Counted from the first letter of the stretch, positions 33,299 to 42,544 are shown. The stretch: DNA of 64,000 nucleotides from M1-B18 sp048264125 (GCA_048264125.1 JBLXDM010000003.1:248001-312000), one strand, 5' to 3'. Notes: generated from the letters alone by a model not told the origin. Numbers and translations: made by a program.

Positions 33299-34561
33299 TT
33301 ATTCAACATCCTTTGGATTTGTGATCTTACCGGTTAGAGCTGAAGCTGCTGCAACAGCCGGACTTGCCAAATAAACCTCTGATTCTGGATGTCCCATTCT
33401 TCCTACAAAGTTACGATTTGTTGTAGCCAGTGCCCGTTCACCCTTGGCCAGTATACCCATATGGCCCCCAAGGCAAGGTCCGCAGGTGGGCGTGCTTACT
33501 ACCGCTCCGGCCTTTATGAAGGTTTCCAAAAGCCCCTCCTGCATAGCCTGTAGATACACCTTTTGCGTCACAGGGAATATGATCACCCTAAGACCCTTCG
33601 CCACCTTCTTGCCCTTTAAAACCTTAGCTGCAACCCTTAAATCCTCAATTCTACCATTTGTACATGAGCCTATAACCACCTGATCTATCTTAACCTCACC
33701 GACTTCAGATATTTTTCTGACATTGTCCGGCAGATGGGGGAAGGCTACTGTTGGCTCCAGCTCACTTAAATCAATTTCGTATACCCTTTCATAAACAGCA
33801 TCCTCGTCGGCCTCATACACCTTGTAGGGCTTTGTTGAATGCTCCTTTACATACTCTAGGGTTTTATCGTCTACAGGGAATATGCCATTCTTTCCTCCGG
33901 CCTCTATTGCCATATTGGCCATGGAAAACCTGTCGTCCATAGACAGATGCAGCAGACCCTCACCAACAAATTCCATTGATTTATATAATGCCCCATCTAC
34001 ACCAATCATACCAATGATGTGTAGAATGATGTCCTTTCCGCTTACCCATTCCCTTGGCTTGCCGCTTAGTACAAATTTTAAAGCCCCCGGCACCTTAAAC
34101 CAGCCCTTCCCGGTGGCCATGCCGGCAGCCATGTCGGTGCTGCCTATTCCTGTCGAAAAGGCCCCTAAGGCACCATAGGTACAGGTGTGGGAATCGGCTC
34201 CTATTACAACATCACCTGGTACAACCAATCCCTTTTCCGGTATAAGGCCATGCTCTATACCCATTTCTCCAATTTCAAAGTAGTTTTCAATATCCTTCTC
34301 ATAGGCAAACTCTCGTATCAGCTTACACTGCTCCGCTGATTTTATATCCTTGTTTGGTGTAAAATGGTCCGGAACTATCGCCACCTTGCTTTTATCGAAT
34401 ACATCGGTAACCCCCATCTTTTCAAATTCCTTGAGGGCCACCGGTGTGGTAACATCGTTCCCCAGCACCAAATCAAGATTGACCGTAATTAACTGTCCAG
34501 CCTCCACCTTATCTAATCCAGCATGTGCCGCCAGAATTTTCTGTGTCATTGTCATTCCCAT
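33299..34561 (-). CDS. leuC: 3-isopropylmalate dehydratase large subunit
   Basis: 420 residues, the short-type LeuC matching the short LeuD. The aconitase-fold [4Fe-4S] ligands are in VIGSCTNGRIEDLR near 300 and TPTCGPCLGGHMG near 360; GADSHTCTYGALGAFSTGIGSTDMA is also diagnostic. The ATG follows AGGAGGCAGATAAA. The gene sits between cimA and leuD, with an 83-base gap to cimA but no terminator. Confidence 0.96.
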   Translation of the reverse strand: MGMTMTQKILAAHAGLDKVEAGQLITVNLDLVLGNDVTTPVALKEFEKMGVTDVFDKSKVAIVPDHFTPNKDIKSAEQCKLIREFAYEKDIENYFEIGEMGIEHGLIPEKGLVVPGDVVIGADSHTCTYGALGAFSTGIGSTDMAAGMATGKGWFKVPGALKFVLSGKPREWVSGKDIILHIIGMIGVDGALYKSMEFVGEGLLHLSMDDRFSMANMAIEAGGKNGIFPVDDKTLEYVKEHSTKPYKVYEADEDAVYERVYEIDLSELEPTVAFPHLPDNVRKISEVGEVKIDQVVIGSCTNGRIEDLRVAAKVLKGKKVAKGLRVIIFPVTQKVYLQAMQEGLLETFIKAGAVVSTPTCGPCLGGHMGILAKGERALATTNRNFVGRMGHPESEVYLASPAVAAASALTGKITNPKDVE

Positions 34562-34644
34562 TTTATCTGCCTCCTACCTTTCACTTCCTTTAGTTACACT
34601 AAGCAGGGAAGGTTTATTTTTATATCGTGCCTGTGTAAATATCC

Positions 34645-36240
34645 TTACATATACGCCCTAGCCTTCATTTCTATTTCCTTCAGGAGCTTATACTCAATGG
34701 AATCCACCAAAGCTATCCAGCTGGCCTGAATAATGTCTGTGGAAACACCTACAGTATTCCATACATTCACCCCATCAGTGGATTCAATTACCACTCGAAC
34801 CTTTGCTCCCGTCGTATCCTTAGGGTCTACAACCCTTACCTTATAATCTGAAAGATGTACCTCCTTAAGCACCGGATAAAACACCTCCAATGCCTTCCTT
34901 AGGGCCTTATCCAGAGCATTAACCGGACCATTGCCCTCTGCTACGGTTATTTCCTCTATGCCATCCACCCTGATCTTCACGAAAGCCGAGGAGCTATCCC
35001 CGGTTTTAGAGGGCTGCTCTCCCATTATTTTATAATGCACCAGCTCAAAAAAGGGCTTATATTTTCCCAATAGCTTTCTTATCAAAAGCTCGAAGGTGCT
35101 TTCGGCTCCCTCAAACTGATAGCCCTGATGCTCCAGCTCCTTTAGCTTATCTATAATTTCCTGAGTAACCTTCGAATCCTTATTAATCTGTGGACTTATC
35201 TTCTGTATCTTACCCAATATCGTGGTTTTTCCAGAAACCTCCGACATCAGAAATCTTCTTTGATTCCCAACCTTCGTGGGATTGATATGCTCAAAGGAAT
35301 GGCTTAGCTTTATCACTCCGTCTATGTGCATTCCCCCCTTGTGGGCGAAGGCACTATTTCCGATATAGGGTTCCCTTTCATTCATATTTACGTTGGAAAT
35401 GTCCGCAACCTTTCTAGCTGTTGCTGTAAGATTGACAAGCTCTTCCTCCAAAATACATTGACAGCCTCTTTTTATCTGTAGATTTGCTATCACAGTGCTG
35501 AGATTTACATTGCCGCAGCGCTCACCGAAGCCTATATAGGTTCCCTGTACCTGTGTCGCACCTGCTGAGACCGCCATGATGCTATTTGCCACCGCCATGC
35601 CGCAATCATTATGACAATGAATCCCTACCGGCGTCTTAAGCTCTTGACATACCAGCCTTGTAATCTCATAGACCTCTTCTGGAAAGGCACCCCCGTTGGT
35701 TTCACAGAGTACAAGCCAATCGGCGCCACCTTCCTCAGCTGCCTTAAGGGTCTTCATAGCATATTCGGGGTTGGCCTTATAGCCGTCGAAAAAATGCTCA
35801 GCATCATAAATTACTTCCTTACCCCTGCCCTTTAAATAGGCTATTGTCTCCTTGATCATGGCTAGATTTTCTTCAAGGGTGGTCTTGATTATATCGGTAA
35901 CATGCAGATCCCAGCTCTTTCCGAAGATTGCTATCGATGGGGTGTTGGCCTGAAGAAGGGACTGAATATTACTGTCCTCCTGTGCTCTTGCTCCCGGCCT
36001 TCTGGTGCTTCCAAAGGCTGTAAGCCTTGCATGCATAAGCTTCAGCTCCTTGACCCTTTGAAAAAACTCTAAATCCTTAGGATTTGAACCGGGATTCCCT
36101 GCCTCGATATAGCTGATACCTAAAGCATCCAGAGCAGTAACGATTCTAATTTTGTCTTCCACCGAAAAGGAGATACCTTCGGCCTGTGCACCATCCCTTA
36201 AGGTAGAATCAAATATCTCTATTTTCATTCCCTTTGTCAT
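34645..36240 (-). CDS. cimA: (R)-citramalate synthase
   Basis: 531 residues, a DRE-TIM metallolyase condensing acetyl-CoA and pyruvate into citramalate, the first step of the threonine-independent isoleucine route. Motifs: IFDSTLRDGAQAEGISFS (metal Asp), AGNPGSNPKDLEFF, LCETNGGAFPEEV, GIHCHNDCGMAVANS, GTYIGFGERCGNVNLSTVIANLQ, and a C-terminal LeuA-type regulatory domain (about 400-531). The GAQAEG and GTYIGFGER variants separate CimA from the leuA next door. It lies 14 bases after leuA with GGGGTGGTG before its ATG. Together with leuBCD and ilvBNCDE it gives a complete route to isoleucine, and no ilvA is in the window. Confidence 0.93.
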   Translation of the reverse strand: MTKGMKIEIFDSTLRDGAQAEGISFSVEDKIRIVTALDALGISYIEAGNPGSNPKDLEFFQRVKELKLMHARLTAFGSTRRPGARAQEDSNIQSLLQANTPSIAIFGKSWDLHVTDIIKTTLEENLAMIKETIAYLKGRGKEVIYDAEHFFDGYKANPEYAMKTLKAAEEGGADWLVLCETNGGAFPEEVYEITRLVCQELKTPVGIHCHNDCGMAVANSIMAVSAGATQVQGTYIGFGERCGNVNLSTVIANLQIKRGCQCILEEELVNLTATARKVADISNVNMNEREPYIGNSAFAHKGGMHIDGVIKLSHSFEHINPTKVGNQRRFLMSEVSGKTTILGKIQKISPQINKDSKVTQEIIDKLKELEHQGYQFEGAESTFELLIRKLLGKYKPFFELVHYKIMGEQPSKTGDSSSAFVKIRVDGIEEITVAEGNGPVNALDKALRKALEVFYPVLKEVHLSDYKVRVVDPKDTTGAKVRVVIESTDGVNVWNTVGVSTDIIQASWIALVDSIEYKLLKEIEMKARAYM

Positions 36241-36254
36241 TTCACCACCCCTTT

Positions 36255-37778
36255 TTATTCCTCCAGCATAGCTGCTTCACTTAACATTTTGTTGATGGCA
36301 TTGACATATGCCTTTATACTTGCCTCAACAACATCGGTGCTTAAGCCTCTGCCATTATATACCTCATTATTTTTCTTGATTTTCACTGTAGCCTCCCCAA
36401 GAGCATCCTCCCCCTCGGTTACCGCCTGTAGCGAATAATCCTCCAGTACAAAGCTTTCCCCAACTATGGATTCTATGGCCTTAAAGGCTGCATCTACAGG
36501 TCCAAAGCCCTTAGCCACCTCTTCATATTCCGCTTCATCTCTGGTGAGCTTTATATTGGCGGTGGATGTAATCACGTTCCCACAGTTTATTACAAATTCC
36601 TTTAGCTGATATATTTCTTTTATTTCAAGCTTTTTGTCCTCCACCAGAGCCTCTAGATCCTTGTCGTAGATTACCTTCTTCTTGTCCGCCAGCTCTTTGA
36701 ATTCCTTAAAGATTTCATCCAGCTTTTCTTTTTGAAGATGGTAGCCCATTTGCTTTAGTCTGTCCTCAAAGGCATGCCTTCCGGAATGCTTCCCCAGCAC
36801 CAGCTTGCTTTGCGTTAATCCGATGGATTCCGGAGTCATTATTTCATAGGTTTCCTTATTTGCCAGCATCCCATGCTGATGAATTCCTGATTCGTGAGCA
36901 AAGGCATTATCCCCAACTATCGCCTTGTTATGCTGAACCTTCATTCCTGTCACCTTGCTAACAAGTCTGCTGGCATGATAAATTTGCGTAGTATCAAGGT
37001 TTAGTCCAACATTATATACATCTCTTCTAGTTTTAAGGGCCATTGCAACCTCCTCTAAGGCTGCATTGCCTGCTCTTTCACCAATACCGTTTATGGTGAC
37101 CTCCACCTGACTTGCCCCGGCCGCTACAGCTGCAAGGGTATTGGATACTGCCATGCCCAGATCGTTATGACAATGGACAGATATCTCAGCCTTATCTATA
37201 TTGGGTACATTATCCCTGATGCTCTTTATCAAACGGAAGTACTCCTCCGGTGTGGTATAGCCTACGGTGTCGGGGACATTGATTACATTTGCCCCCGCCT
37301 TTATGACTGCCTCAAATACCCTGTATAAAAACTCAGGCCTGCTTCTGGAGGCGTCCTCGGCTGAAAATTCTACATCTCCGCAGTATTTTTTAGCATAGGC
37401 CACCATTTTGGCTGCCTGCTCCAGAACCTCCTCCTCTGTAGCCTTCAGCTTATATTTCATATGAATATCTGAGGTGGCTATAAAGGTATGGATTCTTGGA
37501 AGCCTTGCATGCTTTACAGCCTCATAGGCCCTGTCTATATCCTGAGGCAATGCCCTTGCAAGACTGGCAACAGTAGAATTTTTCACCAGCCTTGCAATCT
37601 CCTTAACTGAGGTGAAGTCCCCCGGTGAAGCTATGGCAAAGCCTGCCTCTATCACATCAACCTTCATTTTTTCCAGCTGCTCAGCCACCTCTAGCTTTTC
37701 CTTTAAATTCATGCTGCAGCCGGGGGATTGCTCCCCGTCTCTTAGAGTTGTATCAAATATCTTTATGATTCTCGTCAT
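36255..37778 (-). CDS. leuA: 2-isopropylmalate synthase
   Basis: 507 residues, typical of LeuA. It condenses acetyl-CoA and 2-ketoisovalerate as the committed step to leucine. Motifs: IFDTTLRDGEQSPGCSMN, EAGFAIASPGDF, VNVPDTVGYTTPEEY, SVHCHNDLGMAVSNTLAAV, TINGIGERAGNAALEEV, HESGIHQHGMLA and a C-terminal leucine-binding domain (about 395-507). The ATG follows GGGGG. Eighteen bases separate it from ilvC. Confidence 0.96.
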   Translation of the reverse strand: MTRIIKIFDTTLRDGEQSPGCSMNLKEKLEVAEQLEKMKVDVIEAGFAIASPGDFTSVKEIARLVKNSTVASLARALPQDIDRAYEAVKHARLPRIHTFIATSDIHMKYKLKATEEEVLEQAAKMVAYAKKYCGDVEFSAEDASRSRPEFLYRVFEAVIKAGANVINVPDTVGYTTPEEYFRLIKSIRDNVPNIDKAEISVHCHNDLGMAVSNTLAAVAAGASQVEVTINGIGERAGNAALEEVAMALKTRRDVYNVGLNLDTTQIYHASRLVSKVTGMKVQHNKAIVGDNAFAHESGIHQHGMLANKETYEIMTPESIGLTQSKLVLGKHSGRHAFEDRLKQMGYHLQKEKLDEIFKEFKELADKKKVIYDKDLEALVEDKKLEIKEIYQLKEFVINCGNVITSTANIKLTRDEAEYEEVAKGFGPVDAAFKAIESIVGESFVLEDYSLQAVTEGEDALGEATVKIKKNNEVYNGRGLSTDVVEASIKAYVNAINKMLSEAAMLEE

Positions 37779-37796
37779 CGGAATCCCCCAAATTTA

Positions 37797-38789
37797 TTAT
37801 TTTTTAGCCCAGCTCATCATTTCGCGAAGCTTCTTACCTACAACCTCCACCGGATGATTTTGCTCCATCCTGCGCTTTGCATTAAACATTGGTCTATTTG
37901 CTTTATTTTCTAAAATCCAGCTCTTTGCAAAGGTTCCGTCCTGAACCTCCTGCAGCACCTTCTTCATTTCCTTCTTAGTATCTTCGGTGATTATCCTCTT
38001 TCCGATGGAGTAATCGCCATATTCAGCGGTATCGCTTATAGAATACCTCATATAGCTTAAGCCACCCTGATTAATCATATCAACAATCAGCTTCATTTCG
38101 TGAACACATTCAAAGTATGCGCTTTCTGGATCGTAGCCTGCCTCCACCAGAACCTCAAAACCAGCCTTGATTAATTCGGACACACCACCACAAAGGACTG
38201 CCTGCTCACCAAATAAATCTGTCTCTGTTTCCTCTTTGAAGGTGGTCTGTAGTACACCAGCTCTTGATCCGCCAATTCCGGCGGCATATGCCAGAGCAAC
38301 AGCAAGGGTATCTCCGGTTACATCCTGATGCACTGATACTAGACAAGGAACTCCCTTACCCTCCTGGTACTGGCTTCTAACAGTGTGACCAGGACCCTTT
38401 GGTGCCACCATAAATACGTTTACATCTGTAGGTGGTACGATCTGACCATAATGGATATTGAAGCCATGGGCAAACATCAAGTATTTGCCAGCTGTTAGCC
38501 CCTCTTTTATACTCTCCTCATACAGCTGAACCTGCTTCTCATCATTAACAAGGATCACTACGATATCTGCTGCTGCAGCTGCTTCCTTAGCTGTAGTAAC
38601 CTTCAAGCCTGCCGCCTCAGCCTTAGCCCAGGATTTACTTCCCTCATAAAGCCCTACAACCACATCTACCCCTGATTCATGCAGGTTTAATGCATGAGCA
38701 TGACCTTGGCTGCCATAGCCTATAACCGCTACCTTTTTTCCCTTTAAAAGCTCCAAATTACAATCCTCTTGATAAAATAACTTTGCCAT
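37797..38789 (-). CDS. ilvC: Ketol-acid reductoisomerase
   Basis: 330 residues, class I. NADPH- and Mg-dependent isomerisation and reduction of acetolactate or acetohydroxybutyrate. Motifs: VAVIGYGSQGHAHALNLHESG nucleotide site near 25, AHGFNIHYGQI, VAPKGPGHTVRSQY, and the metal-binding C-terminal knot with DLFGEQAVLCGGVSELI and ECVHEMKLIVD. The ATG follows AGGAGGAG, 29 bases after ilvN. Confidence 0.97.
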   Translation of the reverse strand: MAKLFYQEDCNLELLKGKKVAVIGYGSQGHAHALNLHESGVDVVVGLYEGSKSWAKAEAAGLKVTTAKEAAAAADIVVILVNDEKQVQLYEESIKEGLTAGKYLMFAHGFNIHYGQIVPPTDVNVFMVAPKGPGHTVRSQYQEGKGVPCLVSVHQDVTGDTLAVALAYAAGIGGSRAGVLQTTFKEETETDLFGEQAVLCGGVSELIKAGFEVLVEAGYDPESAYFECVHEMKLIVDMINQGGLSYMRYSISDTAEYGDYSIGKRIITEDTKKEMKKVLQEVQDGTFAKSWILENKANRPMFNAKRRMEQNHPVEVVGKKLREMMSWAKK

Positions 38790-38818
38790 CTAATACTCCT
38801 CCTAATAATTTAATTTTT

Positions 38819-39295
38819 TTATAATCGTCCAAGGGCAGTTAGCCCTGTCCTTACCATTTCCTTGATACCATAGCCCCTCATCAAATCTATAAAGGCAGCC
38901 ACCTTTTGATTGTCTCCGGTCATTTCAATTGTCAAATCCTCCGAAGATACACTAATAACCTTGCCTCTGAAGATTTCCAGCACCTCTAAAATAGATGCCC
39001 TCTTTGATTCCTCTGCACTAACCTTAATTAAAACCAGCTCTCTAAAAACCGCCTCCTCCGGCTTAAGCTCCTCTATTTCAATGACATCCACCAGCTTGTT
39101 CAGCTGCTTTTGAATCTGATCAAGAAATTGATAATTGCCATTTACAACAATCGTCATTCTTGAAAACCTTTCGTCCTCTGTCTCACCAACCGATAGGCTG
39201 TCTATATTGTAGCCCCTCCTGCTAAAGAGTCCTGAAATCCTACTTAAAACCCCCGATTGATTTTCAACTAGTATCGACAGAACATACTTATTCAT
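38819..39295 (-). CDS. ilvN: Acetolactate synthase small (regulatory) subunit
   Basis: 158 residues. The N-terminal ACT domain begins VLSILVENQSGVLSRISGLFSRRGYNIDSLSVG, followed by the C-terminal ALS_ss domain with ELVLIKVSAEESKRASILEVLEIFRGKV. It binds valine and activates/controls IlvB. Usually it is next to ilvB; here it is first in the operon and ilvB is last, nine kilobases apart on the transcript. The ATG follows GGGGGGAGG, 34 bases after the T-box terminator. Confidence 0.94.
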   Translation of the reverse strand: MNKYVLSILVENQSGVLSRISGLFSRRGYNIDSLSVGETEDERFSRMTIVVNGNYQFLDQIQKQLNKLVDVIEIEELKPEEAVFRELVLIKVSAEESKRASILEVLEIFRGKVISVSSEDLTIEMTGDNQKVAAFIDLMRGYGIKEMVRTGLTALGRL

Positions 39296-39328
39296 TCCTT
39301 GACCTCCCCCCTTTATTTATTCCATTTG

Positions 39329-39386
39329 AAACAAAAGTCCCCGTCTCTGCAGGCAAGCAAAAATGCTTCCATACAGGGACGAGGAC
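39329..39386 (-). terminator. T-box-controlled terminator
   Basis: Minus-strand GTCCTCGTC / GACGGGGAC (nine pairs, one G-T), inner CTG/CAG and AAGCA/TGCTT pairings, then TTTTGTTTC. It forms when uncharged tRNA is absent. Confidence 0.92.
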
Positions 39387-39640
39387 ATGATTCCACGCGG
39401 TACCACCCTAATTGTCTCTAATACCTAGAGACCTCTCAGTCGGGTTCTATCAAACCCTTTGTCTATAACGGGACTTTCCGTTTATCTTTACTTCCGTTGA
39501 TCAAACGGCTTTCAAGATAACTGCTCAGGAGTGATTTGTATTGTACTACAGTATCGGTTCGCAGCAACCACCGACTCTCTGAAACTGTTCTAAGTAAAAT
39601 ACCCTTCTCCCTCATTGCATTTAGGAGTGCTTTTGTAATT
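39387..39640 (-). promoter_or_regulatory. T-box leader (branched-chain amino acid, isoleucine AUC candidate)
   Basis: The T-box core AGGGTGGTACCGCG is at 39409-39396 on the minus strand. Upstream, the Stem I region has GGGAGAAGGGTATTTTAC, then TCGGTGGTTGCTGCGAACCGA (distal loop, 39572-39552), then the 3' strand CAAATCACTCC. If GGGAG pairs with CTCC as the basal stem, AUC (Ile) followed by A lies at the specifier position; CUC (Leu) is the alternative. Known mechanism: uncharged tRNA pairs with the specifier and the T-box and favours the antiterminator. An ORF of 61 codons across this region is spurious. Confidence 0.93.
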
Positions 39641-39647
39641 GTATACA

Positions 39648-39676
39648 ATATTATCAGTAATAAAAGCAGTCGTCAA
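39648..39676 (-). promoter_or_regulatory. Promoter of the ilv-leu operon
   Basis: Minus-strand TTGACG (39676-39671), 17-base spacer, TAATAT (39653-39648), giving a start near 39641 at the beginning of the T-box leader. The next 17 bases upstream contain TGTTTTTTGAAAATT (plus strand, 39679-39693), which matches the CodY box AATTTTCWGAAAATT at 12 of 15 positions; in such AT-rich DNA this is only suggestive. Confidence 0.8.
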
Positions 39677-39911
39677 TATGTTTTTTGAAAATTTTTATTT
39701 TTCTGTCAATGAGAACGTTTGCAATTTCAAGCCTTGTGAGAATGACTGAATTGTTAAATAAATAACTTTTTAAAAGGAGTGCCGAAAATAAACTTTCCAA
39801 TGCATATTAATTATTCATTATGCTGTATTTTTATTTTACAAACTGCCTCTTAGAGAATTATTATGACCTAAAGGGTTATAATAAGAGAAAAATATTTTAG
39901 GAGGAATAGTG

Positions 39912-40175
39912 ATGTCAGATATAAATCATGCAATAGAAAGGATACGAGTTTTGCAATGCCCTACTGGAGAGCTGGAGAATAGAATAGAGGAAATTCTAAA
40001 GCAGTACAATATCGACCCTAAGGATGAGATTTCAGTGGCTAGGGTCACAGACCATGATTCAAATGGTGCTCAAGCATATAAGGCAGCATTTGCTAGAGGA
40101 AGAGAAATTATTATCCTGGCGGAGTCCGGGCCAGATGATTATGTGGCCAAGGTTGTAGATGCAAAGCTAAAGTAA
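39912..40175 (+). CDS. Small conserved-looking protein of unknown function
   Basis: 87 residues, begins MSDINHAIERIRVLQCPTGELE. It is a mixed alpha/beta, acidic sequence with EISVARVTDHDSNGAQAYKAAFARGREIIILAESGPDD and no membrane segment; the single Cys is near residue 15. The ATG at 39912 is seven bases after AGGAGG; the overlapping GTG three bases earlier is too close. It is monocistronic, with its own ten-bp terminator. It is divergent from the T-box operon, 236 bases from that promoter. I do not recognise the family; translation signals and the terminator support expression. Confidence 0.72.
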   Translation: MSDINHAIERIRVLQCPTGELENRIEEILKQYNIDPKDEISVARVTDHDSNGAQAYKAAFARGREIIILAESGPDDYVAKVVDAKLK

Positions 40176-40190
40176 TTATAGCATTAAGGA

Positions 40191-40222
40191 GCCTCTGCTG
40201 TAGTGTCAGCAGAGGCCTTCAT
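40191..40222 (+). terminator. Terminator between the 87-residue gene and the kinase gene
   Basis: Perfect ten-bp stem GCCTCTGCTG / CAGCAGAGGC with a TAGTGT loop and a CTTCATTTT tail. It may also serve the converging kinase gene. Confidence 0.85.
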
Positions 40223-40223
40223 T

Positions 40224-41681
40224 TTACAAGCCTTTAGTTTTATAGTATTCCTTTAACCCATAGGGCAGATATATGATGAATTTTGTGCCCCTTCCCAGCT
40301 TGCTTTTCACTTCAATTTTTCCATGATGGCTGTCGACTATCCACTTGGCTATCGACAGACCTAGTCCCTGTCCCCCCTGATTTTTACTTCTAGACTTGTC
40401 AGCTCTGTAAAAGCGTTCAAAAATATGCGGAAGATCCTCCTGTGCAATACCAGGGCCTGTATCGGCTATTTCCAATATTATGAGATTTTTTGTCCGCTTG
40501 TTATTAATACTGATGATTCCGCCTTGGGGCGTAAACTTAATGCTGTTGTCTAATAGAATCCGCAATAGCTGCTTTATTAGCTTCCTATCTCCATAGTATA
40601 TGGTATCCTCGTTGGTCAGCACCTCAAACTGATGCTGACTATCAATGATATTAGCATCCCTTAAGACCTCGCTAACCAGCTCATCCATAGAGAATTCTTC
40701 CCTTTCAAGCCTTTGGAGGTTTTTATCGGTCCTTGCTAAAAATAGAAGCCTTTCAACAAGGCTTTTCATATTTTCCGATTCGCCCTTTATAGCCAGTATC
40801 GATTCATCTAAAACATCCTTATCCTCTTTACCCCACCTGTCCAGCAGATTTGCATAGCCCTGCAGCACTGATATCGGAGTTCTAAGCTCGTGGGAGGCAT
40901 CTGATACAAACTGATTTTGCTGCTGATAGGAGGCTTCAATTCTATCCAGCATTTCATTAAAGGTCTCCGCCAGCTCCTTAAGCTCATCCTGGGAGCCGCT
41001 GACATCCAGCCTTGTATTTAAATCGCTTATGGAAATCCTTTTTACTGTTTCAGTCATTCTCTCTATCGGGCTCAGCATTCTTCTTGTTGCCTTGCTGCCG
41101 TATATGATAATAACTACCCATGAGGCCAGATTTATTATCAGCAGGAAGAAGAAAACAAGCTCTATATACTTCAGCTCTTTTGTAAATGGATCGTAGAGCC
41201 TGAGGTTGAATATCTCCTCCTCTACCTCCATAGCAGTTCTTTTTTCAATCGGCGAGATAATGCCCTGATGATTTTCAACAAGTAGGTCCTCCTCAGTGGT
41301 GAAAATCTGCCGGTCCCTCCTGTCATAGATTCTTACAATCAGCTCCTCATCATTGGCGAGCTTAGCTAAGCCTTCCTCCAGAGCCTCATAGCTGACAAAG
41401 GTCCTTTCCTCTACAAGCGTTAATGTCTTTTCAATACTATTCTCTGCTTCATTATACAGAAAATAGCCTGTGATGCCCAAAATACTAATGGTTATACCGG
41501 ATAAAAGCATTATGAATATAAAGGAGTACACCACTGTAATTTTAAAGGTTATGGAAAACCTAAAGAGCTTACGTAATCGCTTTAGTATTAGTCCCAGCCT
41601 CCTAAATATATATTGTACAATCCGAAATAAAAGTCCAGCAACCTGCTTAAATAGCTCTGTTATTTGATTTGGCTTATTCAT
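40224..41681 (-). CDS. Membrane sensor histidine kinase
   Basis: 485 residues. A 40-residue basic N-terminal segment precedes TM1 (about 48-75), an extracytoplasmic domain of about 75 residues, TM2 (near 175), HAMP (about 190-245), HisKA with FVSDASHELRTPISVLQGYANLL near 260, and HATPase with LLDNSIKFTPQGG, ADTGPGI and GQGLGLSIAKWIVDSH. It is the cognate kinase of the upstream OmpR regulator, with the two genes overlapping by eight bases (ATGAATAA). The N-terminal extension before TM1 is longer than usual. An open frame continues upstream to 41732, but the coupled ATG at 41681 is the natural start. Confidence 0.92.
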   Translation of the reverse strand: MNKPNQITELFKQVAGLLFRIVQYIFRRLGLILKRLRKLFRFSITFKITVVYSFIFIMLLSGITISILGITGYFLYNEAENSIEKTLTLVEERTFVSYEALEEGLAKLANDEELIVRIYDRRDRQIFTTEEDLLVENHQGIISPIEKRTAMEVEEEIFNLRLYDPFTKELKYIELVFFFLLIINLASWVVIIIYGSKATRRMLSPIERMTETVKRISISDLNTRLDVSGSQDELKELAETFNEMLDRIEASYQQQNQFVSDASHELRTPISVLQGYANLLDRWGKEDKDVLDESILAIKGESENMKSLVERLLFLARTDKNLQRLEREEFSMDELVSEVLRDANIIDSQHQFEVLTNEDTIYYGDRKLIKQLLRILLDNSIKFTPQGGIISINNKRTKNLIILEIADTGPGIAQEDLPHIFERFYRADKSRSKNQGGQGLGLSIAKWIVDSHHGKIEVKSKLGRGTKFIIYLPYGLKEYYKTKGL

Positions 41682-42351
41682 ATTTGAACAGATACCCCAC
41701 TCCTCTAATGGTGTGTATGTGCTTAGCTCCATATTTCTCGTCTATCTTGCTTCTCAGATACCTTATATATACATCAACAATATTCGTATCTCCCATGTAG
41801 TCATAGCCCCAGACCTTTTCTAAAAGCTTATCTCGGGTAAGAACGATGTTCTGGTTCTCCATAAGGTAGCATAAAAGGTCAAATTCTCTCTTGGTCAGCT
41901 CCAGCCTTTCATCCTTGAAGGAAACTGAGTGCTGCTGCTTGTCGAGGCATAGATCTCCCGTGCTTAGGCTTTCCCCTGCAGGCGACTGAACTGACTTTCT
42001 CTTTAGCGCGGTACGTATTCTAGCCAACAGCTCCTCAATGGCAAAGGGCTTTGTTATATAATCATCAGCGCCTATATCCAGTCCCATGACCTTATCCATG
42101 GTCTGATCCCTTGCCGTCAGCATTATTACCGGCACCTCCGATTCCATCCTCAGCCTCCTGCACACCTCGATACCATTCAGCTCCGGCAGCATAAGATCCA
42201 GCAAAACTAAGCTCACATCTAGCTCCAGGGCCATTTTTAACCCCTCTCTGCCATTGTGGGCCATAAGAACCTCATAGCCCTCATGCTTAAGCTCAAGCTC
42301 AAGGAAACGAGCAATTTTTACCTCATCCTCAATTATTAAGACTTTAACCAT
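41674..42351 (-). CDS. OmpR/PhoB-family response regulator
   Basis: 225 residues. Receiver (1-120) with VLIIEDE, phospho-acceptor Asp in VLLDLMLPELNG near 51, and TKPF near 100; winged-helix DNA-binding domain (about 130-225) with LTKREFDLLCYLMENQNIVLTRDKLLEKVWGYDY and RYLRSKID. The start at 42351 follows GGAGAGTAG; the open frame extends 55 codons upstream without a ribosome site. Targets are unknown. Confidence 0.95.
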   Translation of the reverse strand: MVKVLIIEDEVKIARFLELELKHEGYEVLMAHNGREGLKMALELDVSLVLLDLMLPELNGIEVCRRLRMESEVPVIMLTARDQTMDKVMGLDIGADDYITKPFAIEELLARIRTALKRKSVQSPAGESLSTGDLCLDKQQHSVSFKDERLELTKREFDLLCYLMENQNIVLTRDKLLEKVWGYDYMGDTNIVDVYIRYLRSKIDEKYGAKHIHTIRGVGYLFKYE

Positions 42352-42477
42352 ATAACTACTCTCCTTTAAATCATGCTTTATATCATTTATATCATGTCTA
42401 TTAAATAATGTATATACTTGAGGACATTTTATACCAGTGCCTTGCGTCATCTGGAAAATTGGATAAGGCTTAATAAT

Positions 42478-42509
42478 AAAACAAAAGCGACAGCTTTTTA
42501 GACTGCCGC
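42478..42509 (-). terminator. Terminator of the DUF4342 gene
   Basis: Minus-strand GCGGCAG / CTGTCGC (one G-T pair) with a nine-base loop, followed by TTTTGTTTT. It separates DUF4342 from the two-component genes. Confidence 0.82.
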
Positions 42510-42544
42510 GGAACAAAATACTTCATGCTGTTTGATTTCTAGTT

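Noticed and set aside
39463..39648. 61-codon minus-strand frame ahead of ilvN
   Set aside because: It lies entirely in the T-box leader and is interrupted by conserved RNA structure rather than coding signals.
42352..42516. 55-codon N-terminal extension of the response regulator
   Set aside because: No ribosome site at the upstream start, no receiver homology, and GGAGAG precisely before MVKVLIIEDE.
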